64,000 nt of DNA from Candidatus Methylopumilus planktonicus (GTDB taxonomy: Bacteria > Pseudomonadota > Gammaproteobacteria > Burkholderiales > Methylophilaceae), in the NCBI RefSeq assembly GCF_006364715.1, contig NZ_CP040984.1, positions 62,001-126,000 of the forward strand, in the 5' to 3' direction. The notes beneath the pieces are model-generated. The model saw only the letters and a program-made list of their open reading frames with translations. It had not been told where the DNA came from and did no database searches. The position numbers were made by a program, and so were the translations under genes. Positions within the stretch are counted from its first letter, which is position 1. Each line of letters begins with the position of its first letter. This document shows, one piece after another, positions 23,051 to 32,085 of the stretch.

Positions 23051-24928
23051 TCATTGAGGTTCATAGCGTAAATTAATAAAGAAGCTGGCCCCCGCTGTCT
23101 GGTAAGCGAAACCTCGAGCGCCATAATCTCCGGTAGCACCTGGCTGCCCATCATAAGCTAAGGCATAATCTTTATTTAATAAATTGTTGATTCTTAGATT
23201 AAGTTTCATATCATTATTAATTTTATAGTCTGCAACCAAATTTACAACAGCATACCCAGGAATTTTAATTGGACAGCTAAACTCAAAGGGATCGCAAGCA
23301 TCATTTTTAGATCCCGATGCATTAATTTCTGTACCCATATTCCATGGACCAGAATAATAATTTAAACCTAGATTGCCATATTGCTGAGATCTTCTTAGCA
23401 GTTTTTGATTGGTTACATCATTTTTTGCAGATTGCAAAGTTACATTACCATAAAGTTGAAAATGATCTACAAAAGTTGAGCCATTAAAAGTAATGCCTTC
23501 AAATTTTGCTTTTTCAGTGTTTTGAGGAATATAACCTGAATCGAGCTGAATAAAATTATCAATTTTATTTTTGAATATGGTCGCGGAAAACTTATCTTCA
23601 TCTTTTTGATATCTTAAGCTCGCTTCAATATTTTTTGATTCTTCAGGCTTCAAATTTGGATTGTTAGAACAGCCATAAGAAGAACAAAAATAGAGATCCA
23701 TAAAATTTGGCGCCCTAAAAGCAGTTCCATAGATCGATGAAATATTCCATTGCTTATTTAGATTATAACCATAACCAATATTACCCGTATTAAATTTGCC
23801 ATAAGCACTGTTATCATCAACTCTATAATTCAATTGAAGATTATGATTATCTCGATTTAATAAGTAACCGACCAAGTATCCAGAATTATTTCTTTCACTT
23901 TTGTCATACTCTAGAGATTTATTTATTGTTTCCCGATTGAAGTCATATCCAAGGAGTAGCGAGCCTAATGACAGAGTTATATTATTAAGCCAAGATAGTT
24001 GATTTTGCTTTGAAATATTTGGAGTCCAGCTTACCCCATCATGTCCATTATATTTGTAAATAGATTGGCCAATCTTTAAGTCCGATTGCCAATCATTAGT
24101 GACTTTATTACTAAAATTAATACCAGTTGCTTGTGTATCCATTTTATTTTTGTAGTCAATAAATGATGTAGCAAATCGATTATCATATTTATTGTTACCA
24201 CTACTTTTTATAAAATTTATGCCAATAGAATTATCCTGATTAAATTTATGATTTATGGATCCAGACAAACTTAAATTATTGTATCCATCCTTATCATTGA
24301 ATATGGGGTCATTGGTTTTAAGTGCAGAAAAACCGTCGGTCGATAAGCTCGAGATATTAATTGCATAATTTGTAGAATCATTGCCAGCTCTTATGCCTGC
24401 TTGGGCTGTTTTTGTATCGTATCTGCCATAACCTATAGCGGCATAAGGTTTAAATCCAGACACACCTTTTTTTGTAAAAATTTGAATGACACCCCCTATT
24501 GCTCCCGCACCATATAGGCTTGATGATGCACCCCTTACAATTTCAATTTTTTCAATCTGAGAAAGTGGTATGTTCTCAAATGCAGTTAGACCTGAAGTGA
24601 CTTGATTAACTCTTAAGCCATCAATGAGGACCACAACATGATCTGATTCGCTACCTCGAATATGAAGACTCGAAACTTTGCCTTGTCCGCCAGAATTGTA
24701 AATTTCGATACCCGGTTGTCTTTGAAGAAGATCTGTGAGCGATGAAGATCCTGCCCGCTCAATCTCTTCCTCGGTAATTGTAGTTACATCTGCAATGACA
24801 TTATTTTTTGAAATAGGCGTGCGTGTAGCCGTAACAAAGACATCAGAGGTTTTAAGTGTGGTGTCTGCAAAAACGTTTGCTGTTAAGAGTTGAGTCATTA
24901 ATAGACTCAATAGAATAATTTTTTTCAT
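23051..24928 (-). CDS. btuB: TonB-dependent outer membrane receptor, BtuB-like (vitamin B12)
   Basis: 625 aa. Signal peptide (MKKIILLSLLMTQLLTANVFA), TonB box region DVFVTATRT, plug domain (~40-150, LQRQPGIEIYNSGG, IRGSESDHVVVLIDG, IEIVRGASSSLYGAGAIGG) and a C-terminal beta-barrel with the dependent-receptor elements PNFMDLYF and NLKPEESKN. The cobalamin riboswitch upstream identifies the cargo as a corrinoid. The C-terminus ends YEPQ rather than in an aromatic residue. First gene of the B12 unit with the membrane gene downstream. Confidence 0.93.
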   Translation of the reverse strand: MKKIILLSLLMTQLLTANVFADTTLKTSDVFVTATRTPISKNNVIADVTTITEEEIERAGSSSLTDLLQRQPGIEIYNSGGQGKVSSLHIRGSESDHVVVLIDGLRVNQVTSGLTAFENIPLSQIEKIEIVRGASSSLYGAGAIGGVIQIFTKKGVSGFKPYAAIGYGRYDTKTAQAGIRAGNDSTNYAINISSLSTDGFSALKTNDPIFNDKDGYNNLSLSGSINHKFNQDNSIGINFIKSSGNNKYDNRFATSFIDYKNKMDTQATGINFSNKVTNDWQSDLKIGQSIYKYNGHDGVSWTPNISKQNQLSWLNNITLSLGSLLLGYDFNRETINKSLEYDKSERNNSGYLVGYLLNRDNHNLQLNYRVDDNSAYGKFNTGNIGYGYNLNKQWNISSIYGTAFRAPNFMDLYFCSSYGCSNNPNLKPEESKNIEASLRYQKDEDKFSATIFKNKIDNFIQLDSGYIPQNTEKAKFEGITFNGSTFVDHFQLYGNVTLQSAKNDVTNQKLLRRSQQYGNLGLNYYSGPWNMGTEINASGSKNDACDPFEFSCPIKIPGYAVVNLVADYKINNDMKLNLRINNLLNKDYALAYDGQPGATGDYGARGFAYQTAGASFFINLRYEPQ

Positions 24929-25042
24929 AGTATTTCTAAATAATCATGCAACCCCGCATGAGATTAATGAATAGAAATACTTTAGGAGAAAATAAATGTG
25001 AAGAGTGCTCACAAATCAAATACCACTCCCCGTAGTATTTCT
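24929..25042 (-). promoter_or_regulatory. btuB leader: expression platform with alternative pairing elements
   Basis: Reading the mRNA, AGAAATACT occurs just after the aptamer (25042-25034) and again directly before the ATG (24937-24929), while its complement AGTATTTCT lies between them (24981-24973). The middle copy can pair with only one of the other two, which suggests on/off folding of the start region. The ligand-dependence is inferred from the riboswitch next to it. Confidence 0.6.
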
Positions 25043-25044
25043 GT

Positions 25045-25225
25045 GTGAGTTACTAGGCCGGTCTCCGGACTCGTAAGATTTGATTCATGGCCTTCCCGAA
25101 ATAAATTCAGTGGCATGTATATATGAATCCACGCTTACTTACCGTTGCGGGGGCAGTATAGGAATTGTTGTTACACTCACCTATTTCCCAGTTTCAATGT
25201 TTTCTTAAATGAAGATAAACCTTAA
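25045..25225 (-). promoter_or_regulatory. Cobalamin (B12) riboswitch
   Basis: On the minus strand: the B12 box GCCCCCGCAACGGTAA-like core (GCCCCCGCAACGGTAAG, 25155-25139), upstream GGGAAATAGGTGAG, then CCACTG, CGGGAAGGCC and the 3' part GAGTCCGGAGACCGGCC (25067-25051), all in canonical order. Lies between yggX and btuB and controls btuB by B12 repression. Exact ends are approximate. Confidence 0.92.
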
Positions 25226-25328
25226 GAAGACATCACCTAACAACTTGAAAACATTGTAGCACATCTTTGGTATACTCAAACTTAACGATTTATAAATTTA
25301 TTGATTGCAATGCAAAGGATATTTAGTT

Positions 25329-25601
25329 ATGGCAAGAACAGTGAAATGTGTCAAATTAGACAAGGAATTAGATGGTTTAGATTTTCCCCCATACCCAGGC
25401 CCTTTGGGCAAACGTATTTTTGAGAGCGTATCTAAAGAGGCATGGGCAGGTTGGCTTAAACACCAAACGATGTTAGTGAACGAGAACCGATTGAGTTTTG
25501 TGGATCCGGCAGCGCGTAAATATTTAACCGAACAAACCGAAGCTTATTTTTTTGGTGACGGTGCGGATAATGCGTCGGGATATGTACCACCTAAAAGCTA
25601 A
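25329..25601 (+). CDS. yggX: Oxidative damage protection / Fe(II)-trafficking protein YggX
   Basis: 90 aa from MARTVKCVKL (AAAGGA upstream; the longer reading to 25305 is rejected). YggX is a small cytoplasmic protein that protects iron-sulfur clusters. The Cys near residue 7 and the segments FPPYPGPLGKRIFE, SKEAWAGWLKHQTMLVNENRL and YFFGDGAD are typical. Single gene with its own terminator (25621-25650), transcribed away from the riboswitch. Confidence 0.95.
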   Translation: MARTVKCVKLDKELDGLDFPPYPGPLGKRIFESVSKEAWAGWLKHQTMLVNENRLSFVDPAARKYLTEQTEAYFFGDGADNASGYVPPKS

Positions 25602-25617
25602 TTAAAAATGAAGACGT

Positions 25618-25650
25618 AAAAAAACACTCCCGAGGAAGTGTTTTTTATTT
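25618..25650. terminator. Intrinsic terminator between yggX and phoU
   Basis: Stem AAAACACT (25621-25628) pairs with AGTGTTTT (25637-25644) and is followed by a T run; A-run on the other side serves the convergent phoU. Confidence 0.85.
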
Positions 25651-25660
25651 TTTAAATGAA

Positions 25661-26365
25661 TTATTCAGCAATCGTCTTTTTAATCTCTTTGATTGTTGAG
25701 TGTCTAATGTCAGCACCCTTCACAGCATACACAATGTGTTCTGAGATATTTTTGCAATGATCACCAATGCGTTCGAGCGCTTTGACTACCACGAGCAACT
25801 CTAAAGACACTGAAATAGCTTTTGAATCTTCAAGCATGTATGTGAGAAGCTCTCTAATAGTTGCGCGATACTGATCATCTACCGCCTCATCTTTTTTTGC
25901 GATCTCAATTGTTTTGCTAATATCAAGTCGCGCGAATGAGTCTAATACGGTTTTAAGCATCGAATGAACAGCTTCTACCATCAGTTTAATTTCACCGATT
26001 TTGATTTTTTTAATATTTGGATTTTCGTTAACGCGAATAGCTGTGCGTGCAATCTTTGTTGCTTCATCACCAATGCGCTCTAAGTCTGTGATGGATTTAA
26101 GGATCGAAATGATCATACGAAGGTCTCCTGCTGCAGGCTGCCTTTTCGCAATAATGCGAGATGCATCTTCGTCAATTTCCATTTCAAGACCGTTGACTTT
26201 TTCGTCAATTTTAATCACTTTATTCGCTAAGTCGATATCGTCTTTTTTAAGAGACTCAATAGCAGAAAGAATATTCTCTTCGACTAAGCCGCCCATTTTT
26301 AAGACCTTCGCTCTTACCGCTTCTAATTCTAGGTCGTACTCTTTATAACTATGTTCTGAAGCCAT
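25661..26365 (-). CDS. phoU: Phosphate transport regulator PhoU
   Basis: 234 aa, all helical, with the two PhoU repeats: ESIxxL-type metal-binding motifs (first near DASRIIAKRQPAAGDLRMIISILKS, then ITDLERIGDEATKIA; second near ALERIGDHCKNISE). PhoU is a cytoplasmic negative regulator of the Pst/PhoR phosphate system. No pst or phoBR genes are adjacent here, though in many genomes they are. Convergent with yggX. Confidence 0.95.
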   Translation of the reverse strand: MASEHSYKEYDLELEAVRAKVLKMGGLVEENILSAIESLKKDDIDLANKVIKIDEKVNGLEMEIDEDASRIIAKRQPAAGDLRMIISILKSITDLERIGDEATKIARTAIRVNENPNIKKIKIGEIKLMVEAVHSMLKTVLDSFARLDISKTIEIAKKDEAVDDQYRATIRELLTYMLEDSKAISVSLELLVVVKALERIGDHCKNISEHIVYAVKGADIRHSTIKEIKKTIAE

Positions 26366-26446
26366 TTTTAGTAATCCTTATAAACACTTACAATTTCACA
26401 TCATATATATTATTACTTATATATGACATTTTTAAGACTTATAAGC

Positions 26447-27106
26447 TTATTTTGTAATAGTTTTAACCCCGTCTTTTGTAGCCAATAATAATATATTAGC
26501 TGGGCGAGCTGCAAATAAACCGTTAGTGACGACCCCCACCATTTGATTGATGGTAGCCTCCATCGCGATCGGGTCTTTAATTACAAGACCATGAACATCC
26601 AAGATGACGTTTCCATTATCGGTCGTAAAATTTCGTAACTGAGGCTGCCCACCTAATTTGGTGAGTTCTCGAGCCACATAACTTTTAGCCATCGGGAGCA
26701 CCTCCACAGGCAAAGGAAACTTGCCTAAGACGGGCACATATTTTGTTTCATCACATATACAAATGAAGGTTTTAGCAACTGCCGCAACAATTTTCTCTCG
26801 CGTTAAAGCACCACCACCACCTTTGAGCATATGCATATGCTCTGTGATTTCATCCGCACCATCAACATAAATATCCATGCTATTCACACTATTTAAGTCA
26901 AAAACCTCAATGCCATGTTTGCGTAAACGATCTGCTGATGCCTCACTACTTGCAACCGCACCATCAATTTTATGTTTTACTTTTGCTAATTCATCGATAA
27001 AGAAATTTGCAGTAGAACCAGTCCCTACACCAATGATGCCAGACTTTACATATTCAATCGCGGCCTTTGCAACCTGTTGTTTTAATTCGTCTTGCGTGAA
27101 TGCCAT
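26447..27106 (-). CDS. rpiA: Ribose-5-phosphate isomerase A
   Basis: 219 aa, the same length as E. coli RpiA. Interconverts ribose-5-P and ribulose-5-P, a step in the ribulose-monophosphate and pentose-phosphate routes. Motifs: IGVGTGSTANFFIDEL (phosphate loop), VASSEASADRL, the catalytic DGADEI, and MLKGGGGALTREKIVA. Divergent from ilvA. Relevant to formaldehyde fixation in methylotrophs, but also universal. Confidence 0.97.
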   Translation of the reverse strand: MAFTQDELKQQVAKAAIEYVKSGIIGVGTGSTANFFIDELAKVKHKIDGAVASSEASADRLRKHGIEVFDLNSVNSMDIYVDGADEITEHMHMLKGGGGALTREKIVAAVAKTFICICDETKYVPVLGKFPLPVEVLPMAKSYVARELTKLGGQPQLRNFTTDNGNVILDVHGLVIKDPIAMEATINQMVGVVTNGLFAARPANILLLATKDGVKTITK

Positions 27107-27189
27107 TTTTACTTAAACCCTTATATTTTATTTATAATGATGCTTTAACATCTACTATACACGCCAGGGCGACTCTTGAAAATTAGCAT

Positions 27190-28701
27190 ATGAAGAATGA
27201 CTACGTAAAACGTATTAATGAGGCGCGTGTATATGACGTGGCAAAGAAAACACCACTTGAATTTCAGACACATCTCTCAAGTCGTTTTCATAATCAGATT
27301 TTCTTAAAGCGGGAAGATTTGCAACCTGTCTTTTCATTTAAACTACGCGGCGCCTATAACAAGATGGCGGGCTTATCTAAACCGCAGCTAGACAAGGGCG
27401 TTATCACAGCTTCTGCGGGCAATCATGCACAAGGCGTTGCGTTAAGCGCACAAAAACTAGGATGTCGCGCTGTGATCGTCATGCCGACTACAACCCCCCT
27501 CATTAAAATTGATGCTGTAAAACATGGTGGCGCTGAAGTGGTGCTATGGGGCGATTCTTATTCAGATGCTTACCATCATGCGCTTGAGATTGAGAAAAAA
27601 GAGGGCCTCACTTTTGTGCATCCTTACGATGACCCAGACGTAATTGCAGGGCAGGGAACGATCGCTAAAGAAATTTTAGATGACTTTAAAAAACCGATTC
27701 ATGCAATTTTTTGCTGTGTTGGCGGCGGCGGCCTTCTTGCAGGCATGGCAGCTTATATCAAAGCGATGCGACCTGAAATTAAAGTGATCGGTGTTGAGGC
27801 CAAAGATGCCGAAGCTATGAGCTTATCTTTAAAAGCAGGCAAGCGTGTGGTGCTGGATCAAGTAGGGCTTTTTGCTGATGGCGCAGCTGTGAAAGAAGTA
27901 GGCCAAGTGACCTTCCCACTTTGTCAGGCTTACGTCGATGAAATGATTGTGGTGGATAACGATGCCATTTGCGCTGCCATTAAAGATGTTTTTGAGGATA
28001 CGCGGTCTATTTTAGAACCAGCAGGCGCTTTATCGGTTGCAGGTATGAAAGTTTATATCAAGAAACATAATTTAAAAGATGAGACTTTGGTAGGCATTGC
28101 ATCGGGCGCTAATATGAATTTTGATCGTTTACGTTTTGTAGCCGAGCGAGCTGAGATTGGTGAAAAAAGAGAAGCTGTGCTTGCAGTCACCATACCTGAA
28201 ACTCCAGGAGCCTTTAAAAACTTTTGTAGGTTATTAGGCCAGCGCAATATTACTGAATTTAATTATCGTTTTTCAGATCCTAAGCAAGCACATATTTATG
28301 TCGGTCTTGCAACCAATGACAAAGACGAGCCATCACAGATTAAAGCTATGCTCGATAAGGAAGGCTTGCCCACTATTGATCTCACAAATAATGAAGTTGC
28401 AAAACTTCACCTAAGACACCTGGTAGGCGGACACTCACCCCAAGCTAAGAATGAAATGGTTTTTAGATTTGAATTTCCAGAAAAGCCAGGCGCCCTCATG
28501 AAATTTTTAGAAACGATGGGACACAATTGGAATATCAGTTTATTTCATTACCGCAATCATGGTGCTGACTTCGGACGTGTTTTAGTTGGCATGCAAGTGC
28601 CGCCCGAAGATGAGATTAATTTTGAAGTCTTTTTGAATCAATTGGGCTATCCCTTCTGGGATGAAACAGATAATCCAGCCTATAAACTTTTCTTAGGCTA
28701 A
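27190..28701 (+). CDS. ilvA: Threonine ammonia-lyase (biosynthetic)
   Basis: 503 aa. PLP enzyme that deaminates threonine to 2-oxobutanoate for isoleucine synthesis. The catalytic part (1-320) has SFKLRGAYNKM (PLP Lys), SAGNHAQGVA and CVGGGGLLAGMAAYIK; the C-terminal half holds two ACT-like domains (about 330-410, TIPETPGAFKNFC; 425-500, EFPEKPGALMKFL) for feedback regulation. Full length compared with E. coli (514 aa). Confidence 0.97.
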   Translation: MKNDYVKRINEARVYDVAKKTPLEFQTHLSSRFHNQIFLKREDLQPVFSFKLRGAYNKMAGLSKPQLDKGVITASAGNHAQGVALSAQKLGCRAVIVMPTTTPLIKIDAVKHGGAEVVLWGDSYSDAYHHALEIEKKEGLTFVHPYDDPDVIAGQGTIAKEILDDFKKPIHAIFCCVGGGGLLAGMAAYIKAMRPEIKVIGVEAKDAEAMSLSLKAGKRVVLDQVGLFADGAAVKEVGQVTFPLCQAYVDEMIVVDNDAICAAIKDVFEDTRSILEPAGALSVAGMKVYIKKHNLKDETLVGIASGANMNFDRLRFVAERAEIGEKREAVLAVTIPETPGAFKNFCRLLGQRNITEFNYRFSDPKQAHIYVGLATNDKDEPSQIKAMLDKEGLPTIDLTNNEVAKLHLRHLVGGHSPQAKNEMVFRFEFPEKPGALMKFLETMGHNWNISLFHYRNHGADFGRVLVGMQVPPEDEINFEVFLNQLGYPFWDETDNPAYKLFLG

Positions 28702-28799
28702 TGCTTCGTTATTTTCATGAGGCGTTAAAGGGAGAAATCCCCTGGCAGATTGTGAATAAGTATTTAATAATAAAAAGTAAAATATTTTAGGAGAAACGA

Positions 28800-29843
28800 A
28801 TGCAGGTTATAAAATCAGTTGTCGTATTGGGATTACTTATTTCATCTTTGATAGCAAATGCTGAAGATCGAGGTAAGGCTTATGTATCCAATCAAGAAGG
28901 CGGTGTCAGTGTTATTAATTTAAACACTATGGAAACAGAAGACTCAATCGATATTCAGGCTAAAAATCCACGTGGTATTGGTATCACGGAAGACGGCCAT
29001 TATTTAATTACTGCAAATAAAGATGATGAAAATTTGTCTGTGTTCGATTTAAAAACGAATCAATTTGTGAAACATATTTCAGTTGGTAAAAATCCAGAAT
29101 TTGTTCGTGTATTTAAAGGACAAGTTTTTGTGTCAACCGAGCCAGCGTCGACCGGTAAACCACCTGTGGCCGGCAAAGAAGATGATGATAAAGATGAACC
29201 AAAAATCCCTGCGCGTATTGCAGTGGTTGATTTAGTAAAAGGTAAAAAAGTAAGAGATATTATCGGTGGCCCTGAAACAGAAGGTATTGAATTTAGTAAA
29301 AGTGGAAAAGAAATTATTGTGACCAACGAGGCTGACAATACAATCACAGTGCATAACTTCAGTAATGGTAAATTATTAAAAACGATTTCAACTAAAAAAT
29401 ACGGAGATCGTCCACGAGGTATTAAAGTGTCGCCGAATGGAAAGTATTATGTGGCTACTCTGGAGTATGGAAATAACTTCATTGTCTTAGACAGTCAATT
29501 TAAACATCTTAAAACTGTGGCGACAGGAGAATCGCCATATGGCGTTAGTTTTGATCGAGAAGGTAAGCGTTTATTTGTCGCAACCTCAAAAGCAAAAACA
29601 TTAGAAGTGTATGACACCGCTAACTTTGAGAAAATTAAGGATATTCCAACGGGGCGACGCTGTTGGCATTTTAGTTTTTCACCAGATGACAAAGATATTT
29701 TACTTGCTTGCGGAAAATCTGATGAAGTGCTTGTCATTGACGCAGATAAATTAGAAGTGACTAAGCGGATTCCAAATAAAGAAATTCCGTGGGGTATTGT
29801 TGTTTATCCAAAAGCTATGGGTAGTTTAGATACCGTTAAATAA
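28800..29843 (+). CDS. Periplasmic YVTN-type beta-propeller protein (PQQ-associated type)
   Basis: 347 aa with a signal peptide (cleavage near ANA-EDRG) and repeated propeller blades: each has a form of A(Y)VSN..GGVSVINL, LITANKDDENLSVFDL, EIIVTNEADNTITVH, YYVATLEYGNNFIVLD, LFVATSKAKTLEVYD, ILLACGKSDEVLVID. Beta-propellers of this style are linked to PQQ-dependent alcohol catabolism, which suits a methylotroph; a direct role is not shown. An acidic insertion (KEDDDKDEPK, residue ~125) interrupts one blade. RBS AGGAGAAACG lies just before the ATG. Confidence 0.78.
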   Translation: MQVIKSVVVLGLLISSLIANAEDRGKAYVSNQEGGVSVINLNTMETEDSIDIQAKNPRGIGITEDGHYLITANKDDENLSVFDLKTNQFVKHISVGKNPEFVRVFKGQVFVSTEPASTGKPPVAGKEDDDKDEPKIPARIAVVDLVKGKKVRDIIGGPETEGIEFSKSGKEIIVTNEADNTITVHNFSNGKLLKTISTKKYGDRPRGIKVSPNGKYYVATLEYGNNFIVLDSQFKHLKTVATGESPYGVSFDREGKRLFVATSKAKTLEVYDTANFEKIKDIPTGRRCWHFSFSPDDKDILLACGKSDEVLVIDADKLEVTKRIPNKEIPWGIVVYPKAMGSLDTVK

Positions 29844-29863
29844 AAAATAGTTTTGTCATTTTT

Positions 29864-29892
29864 AAAAGCCCAATATGTATTGGGCTTTTTTT
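29864..29892. terminator. Intrinsic terminator between the propeller gene and the EVE gene
   Basis: Stem AAAAGCCCAATA-TG-TATTGGGCTTTT (29864-29889) followed by more T, palindromic and usable by both convergent genes. Confidence 0.92.
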
Positions 29893-30349
29893 ATTTCAAA
29901 TATTTCTCAATAAATGTCCACTCATCTTCTGAAACTGGTGTAATTGAGAGACGATTTCCTTTTTGCAATATGCGCATATTTTCTAGCGCTTTAAACTCCC
30001 TTAGTTCTTTTAGACTTAATAAATTTGTTTTTTTAACAAGGGTTACATCTACATTGAGCCAGCGTGGATTTTCAGGTGTGGATTTGGGGTCAAAATACTT
30101 ATGACCTTTTTGAAATTGAAAACGATCCGGATAAGCTAACTGACTTACCTTAACAACACCGGCAATCCCAGGGACATCACAATTTGAGTGATAAAAAAAT
30201 GCAAGATCACCCACTTTCATTAAATCTCGCATAAAGTTTCTTGCTTGATAATTTCTAACGCCGTACCAATCAATGGTTTGTTTAGGAAGCTTTGCCAAAT
30301 CATCTATAGACACATCAGATGGTTCAGATTTCATGAGCCAATAACGCAT
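29891..30349 (-). CDS. EVE domain-containing protein
   Basis: 152 aa covering a single EVE (PUA-like) domain: YWLMKSEPSDVSIDDL at the start, WYGVRNYQARNFMRDLMKVGDLAFFYHSN, VPGIAGVVKVS and FDPKS. EVE proteins bind modified bases in nucleic acids; the particular ligand is unknown here. It is downstream of 6S RNA on the same strand, where many relatives carry the 5-FCL gene instead. Confidence 0.93.
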   Translation of the reverse strand: MRYWLMKSEPSDVSIDDLAKLPKQTIDWYGVRNYQARNFMRDLMKVGDLAFFYHSNCDVPGIAGVVKVSQLAYPDRFQFQKGHKYFDPKSTPENPRWLNVDVTLVKKTNLLSLKELREFKALENMRILQKGNRLSITPVSEDEWTFIEKYLK

Positions 30350-30399
30350 AGTTTTTTTAAGTCAAATATAAAATTGATAAAAGAGCTGTGTTGATTTTC

Positions 30400-30585
30400 T
30401 TAAGTGTTGCCTAGACCAGCATCCTGAACCAAAGGTTCAAGGGGTAAAAGCCTAAGGTGCATTAGGTGCAATCGCCAAGGGTGTCTTAAAAGAGCACCCA
30501 ATTTAGATCGCTCACACCGCAACCTGATGAGCTAAAACCGATGCTATAGACTAGTTCAAGGAATTATTAGCCTAAGCAACACTTA
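30400..30585 (-). ncRNA. ssrS: 6S RNA
   Basis: About 186 nt on the minus strand. The ends TTAAGTGTTGC (30585 side) and GCAACACTTAA (30400 side) form the closing stem; the interior can fold as a long hairpin with a central bubble (GGTGTGAGCGATCT / the GCACCTTAGG arm region). It lies directly downstream of zapA, the conserved place of ssrS in proteobacteria. 6S RNA binds sigma-70 RNA polymerase. The ends are estimates from the pairing. Confidence 0.85.
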
Positions 30586-30635
30586 AAAAAACAAACATGC
30601 TCATCGCAATATTTAGTAGAAGAATAGGCAGATCT

Positions 30636-30929
30636 TTAGTTTTGTGCAAGCACTTCGTCGATTTGATGTTCAATCGATGAAATTTTATGGCGGAATTGAG
30701 ATAAGCTTAAATCATCAGAAGGGCTCTGATTAATAAGTTCATTGGTGATATTAAGTGCTGCCATGATGATAATGCGATCGATCCCTACAATAGAGCCTTG
30801 AGATTCGATGAGATCAATTTTCTGATTTAAATATTGCACGGAATCTAATAAACTCTTTTCTTGGCCTTCTGGACAAGCAACGATAAATTCACGCGCCATG
30901 ATAGTGACAGTAATATTTTTTGAGCTCAT
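30636..30929 (-). CDS. zapA: Cell division protein ZapA
   Basis: 97 aa. FtsZ-ring stabiliser: N-terminal MSSKNITVTIMAREFIVACPEG followed by SLLDSVQYLNQKI and VGIDRIIIMAALNITNELI, then a C-terminal coiled coil. Its start overlaps the ZapB-like gene by 4 bp. 6S RNA lies downstream. The arrangement is standard for proteobacteria. Confidence 0.92.
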   Translation of the reverse strand: MSSKNITVTIMAREFIVACPEGQEKSLLDSVQYLNQKIDLIESQGSIVGIDRIIIMAALNITNELINQSPSDDLSLSQFRHKISSIEHQIDEVLAQN

Positions 30930-31126
30930 CGATTATTCTCAGGAAGTTGCTTCATCATTTTTTCGAGACGAAGACTTGCCTCTTTCATATTGGATTGAAG
31001 TTTTGTAAGTGTTGCTTCGGTCGTTGCGAGCCGAGTTTCAAGCCCCTTATTTTTTCCCTGAGCAGATTCAATTAAGCTAATGAGTTGCTTAATTTTTTTT
31101 TCTAATGCGATGAGTTGTGCTTCCAT
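30926..31126 (-). CDS. ZapB-like coiled-coil protein
   Basis: 66 aa from MEAQLIALEKKIKQL, taken because the longer reading to 31162 has no clear translation signal. Fully heptad-like coiled coil with Leu/Ile/Met spacing (ALEKKIKQLISLIES, RLEKMMKQL). Matches the small family encoded upstream of zapA in betaproteobacteria. Likely a divisome partner of ZapA; overlap of 4 bp with zapA supports coupling. Confidence 0.7.
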   Translation of the reverse strand: MEAQLIALEKKIKQLISLIESAQGKNKGLETRLATTEATLTKLQSNMKEASLRLEKMMKQLPENNR

Positions 31127-31189
31127 ACCTTCACTATAGTTTAAAGAATTGAAGTGCGTCAATAGCGGACAAATAAATTAAATGCATCA

Positions 31190-32080
31190 CTATTTCTTTT
31201 TGGCTCTTGGATGTGCTTTATCGTAAATACTTGCAAGATGCTGAAAGTCTAGATGGGTATAAGCTTGTGTGGTACTGATATTGGCATGACCTAACATTTC
31301 TTGAACAGCCCTTAAATCTTGACTGGATTGCAACACGTGTGAGGCAAAACTATGCCTTAATAAATGAGGGTGAACGGTGCTATCAATTCCTTGCTTGATA
31401 GCCCACATTTGAATGCGATACTGAATAGCTCGGGCTGACATACGTTTTCCTCGTTCGGTAATAAATAAAGCATCCGCCGATTTATCTTCTGTTTTGATAG
31501 CCGCACGTTTTTCAATCCAGCATTGAATGGCATGGATAGCTTTTTGGCCTATGGGGACCATACGCGTTTTATTGCCTTTACCTATGACAGTGATGATGCC
31601 TTCTTGAAGATCGAGATCGTTGATATTGACATTCACTACCTCACTTAAACGTAATCCGGATGAATAAAATAATTCTAAAAAGGCTTTATCTCTGAGCCCC
31701 AATAATGAGGTGTCATCAATCGAAACGAGTTTAACTATCTGCTCAATCGATAAAGTTTGCGGCAATGTCTTAGCGCTCTTAGGTGCATGAACATCTTTGA
31801 CGGGATTTTCTTTAAACTGGTGGCGCTCAATTAGGTAATTAAAAAATCCTCGCCATGCGGATAACATACGTGCAATTGATTTGCCATGGAGCCCTTGGCT
31901 ATTCAGTTTAGCACTTGCACGTCTGATGTCTTGGATAGTGAAGGATTCAAAACGATCATGCTCAATAAGGACTACAAGTTGGGCAAGATCATGCACGTAA
32001 CTTTTAATTGAGTTGCTGCTAAGACCTTTTTCAAAGGTAAGGTAATCGATATAGCTTTTTTGGAAGTGATTATGTTCCAT
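31190..32080 (-). CDS. xerC: Tyrosine recombinase XerC
   Basis: 296 aa. N-terminal SAM-like DNA-binding domain (~1-90) and catalytic domain with the tyrosine-recombinase set: Arg in SGLRLSE, the Lys-containing turn VIGKGNKTRMVP, HPHLLRHSFASHVL (HxxR), HANISTTQAYTHLDF with the nucleophilic Tyr. Resolves chromosome dimers at dif with XerD. Next to dapF, the family's usual place; the DUF484 gene often found between them is absent. Not related to the mini-island by position. Confidence 0.93.
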   Translation of the reverse strand: MEHNHFQKSYIDYLTFEKGLSSNSIKSYVHDLAQLVVLIEHDRFESFTIQDIRRASAKLNSQGLHGKSIARMLSAWRGFFNYLIERHQFKENPVKDVHAPKSAKTLPQTLSIEQIVKLVSIDDTSLLGLRDKAFLELFYSSGLRLSEVVNVNINDLDLQEGIITVIGKGNKTRMVPIGQKAIHAIQCWIEKRAAIKTEDKSADALFITERGKRMSARAIQYRIQMWAIKQGIDSTVHPHLLRHSFASHVLQSSQDLRAVQEMLGHANISTTQAYTHLDFQHLASIYDKAHPRAKKK

Positions 32081-32085
32081 AAGTT

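Noticed and set aside
31190..32080. XerC as integrase of the tRNA-His mini-island
   Set aside because: It lies 25 kb away beside dapF, the conserved place of the chromosomal xerC; nothing links it to the island.
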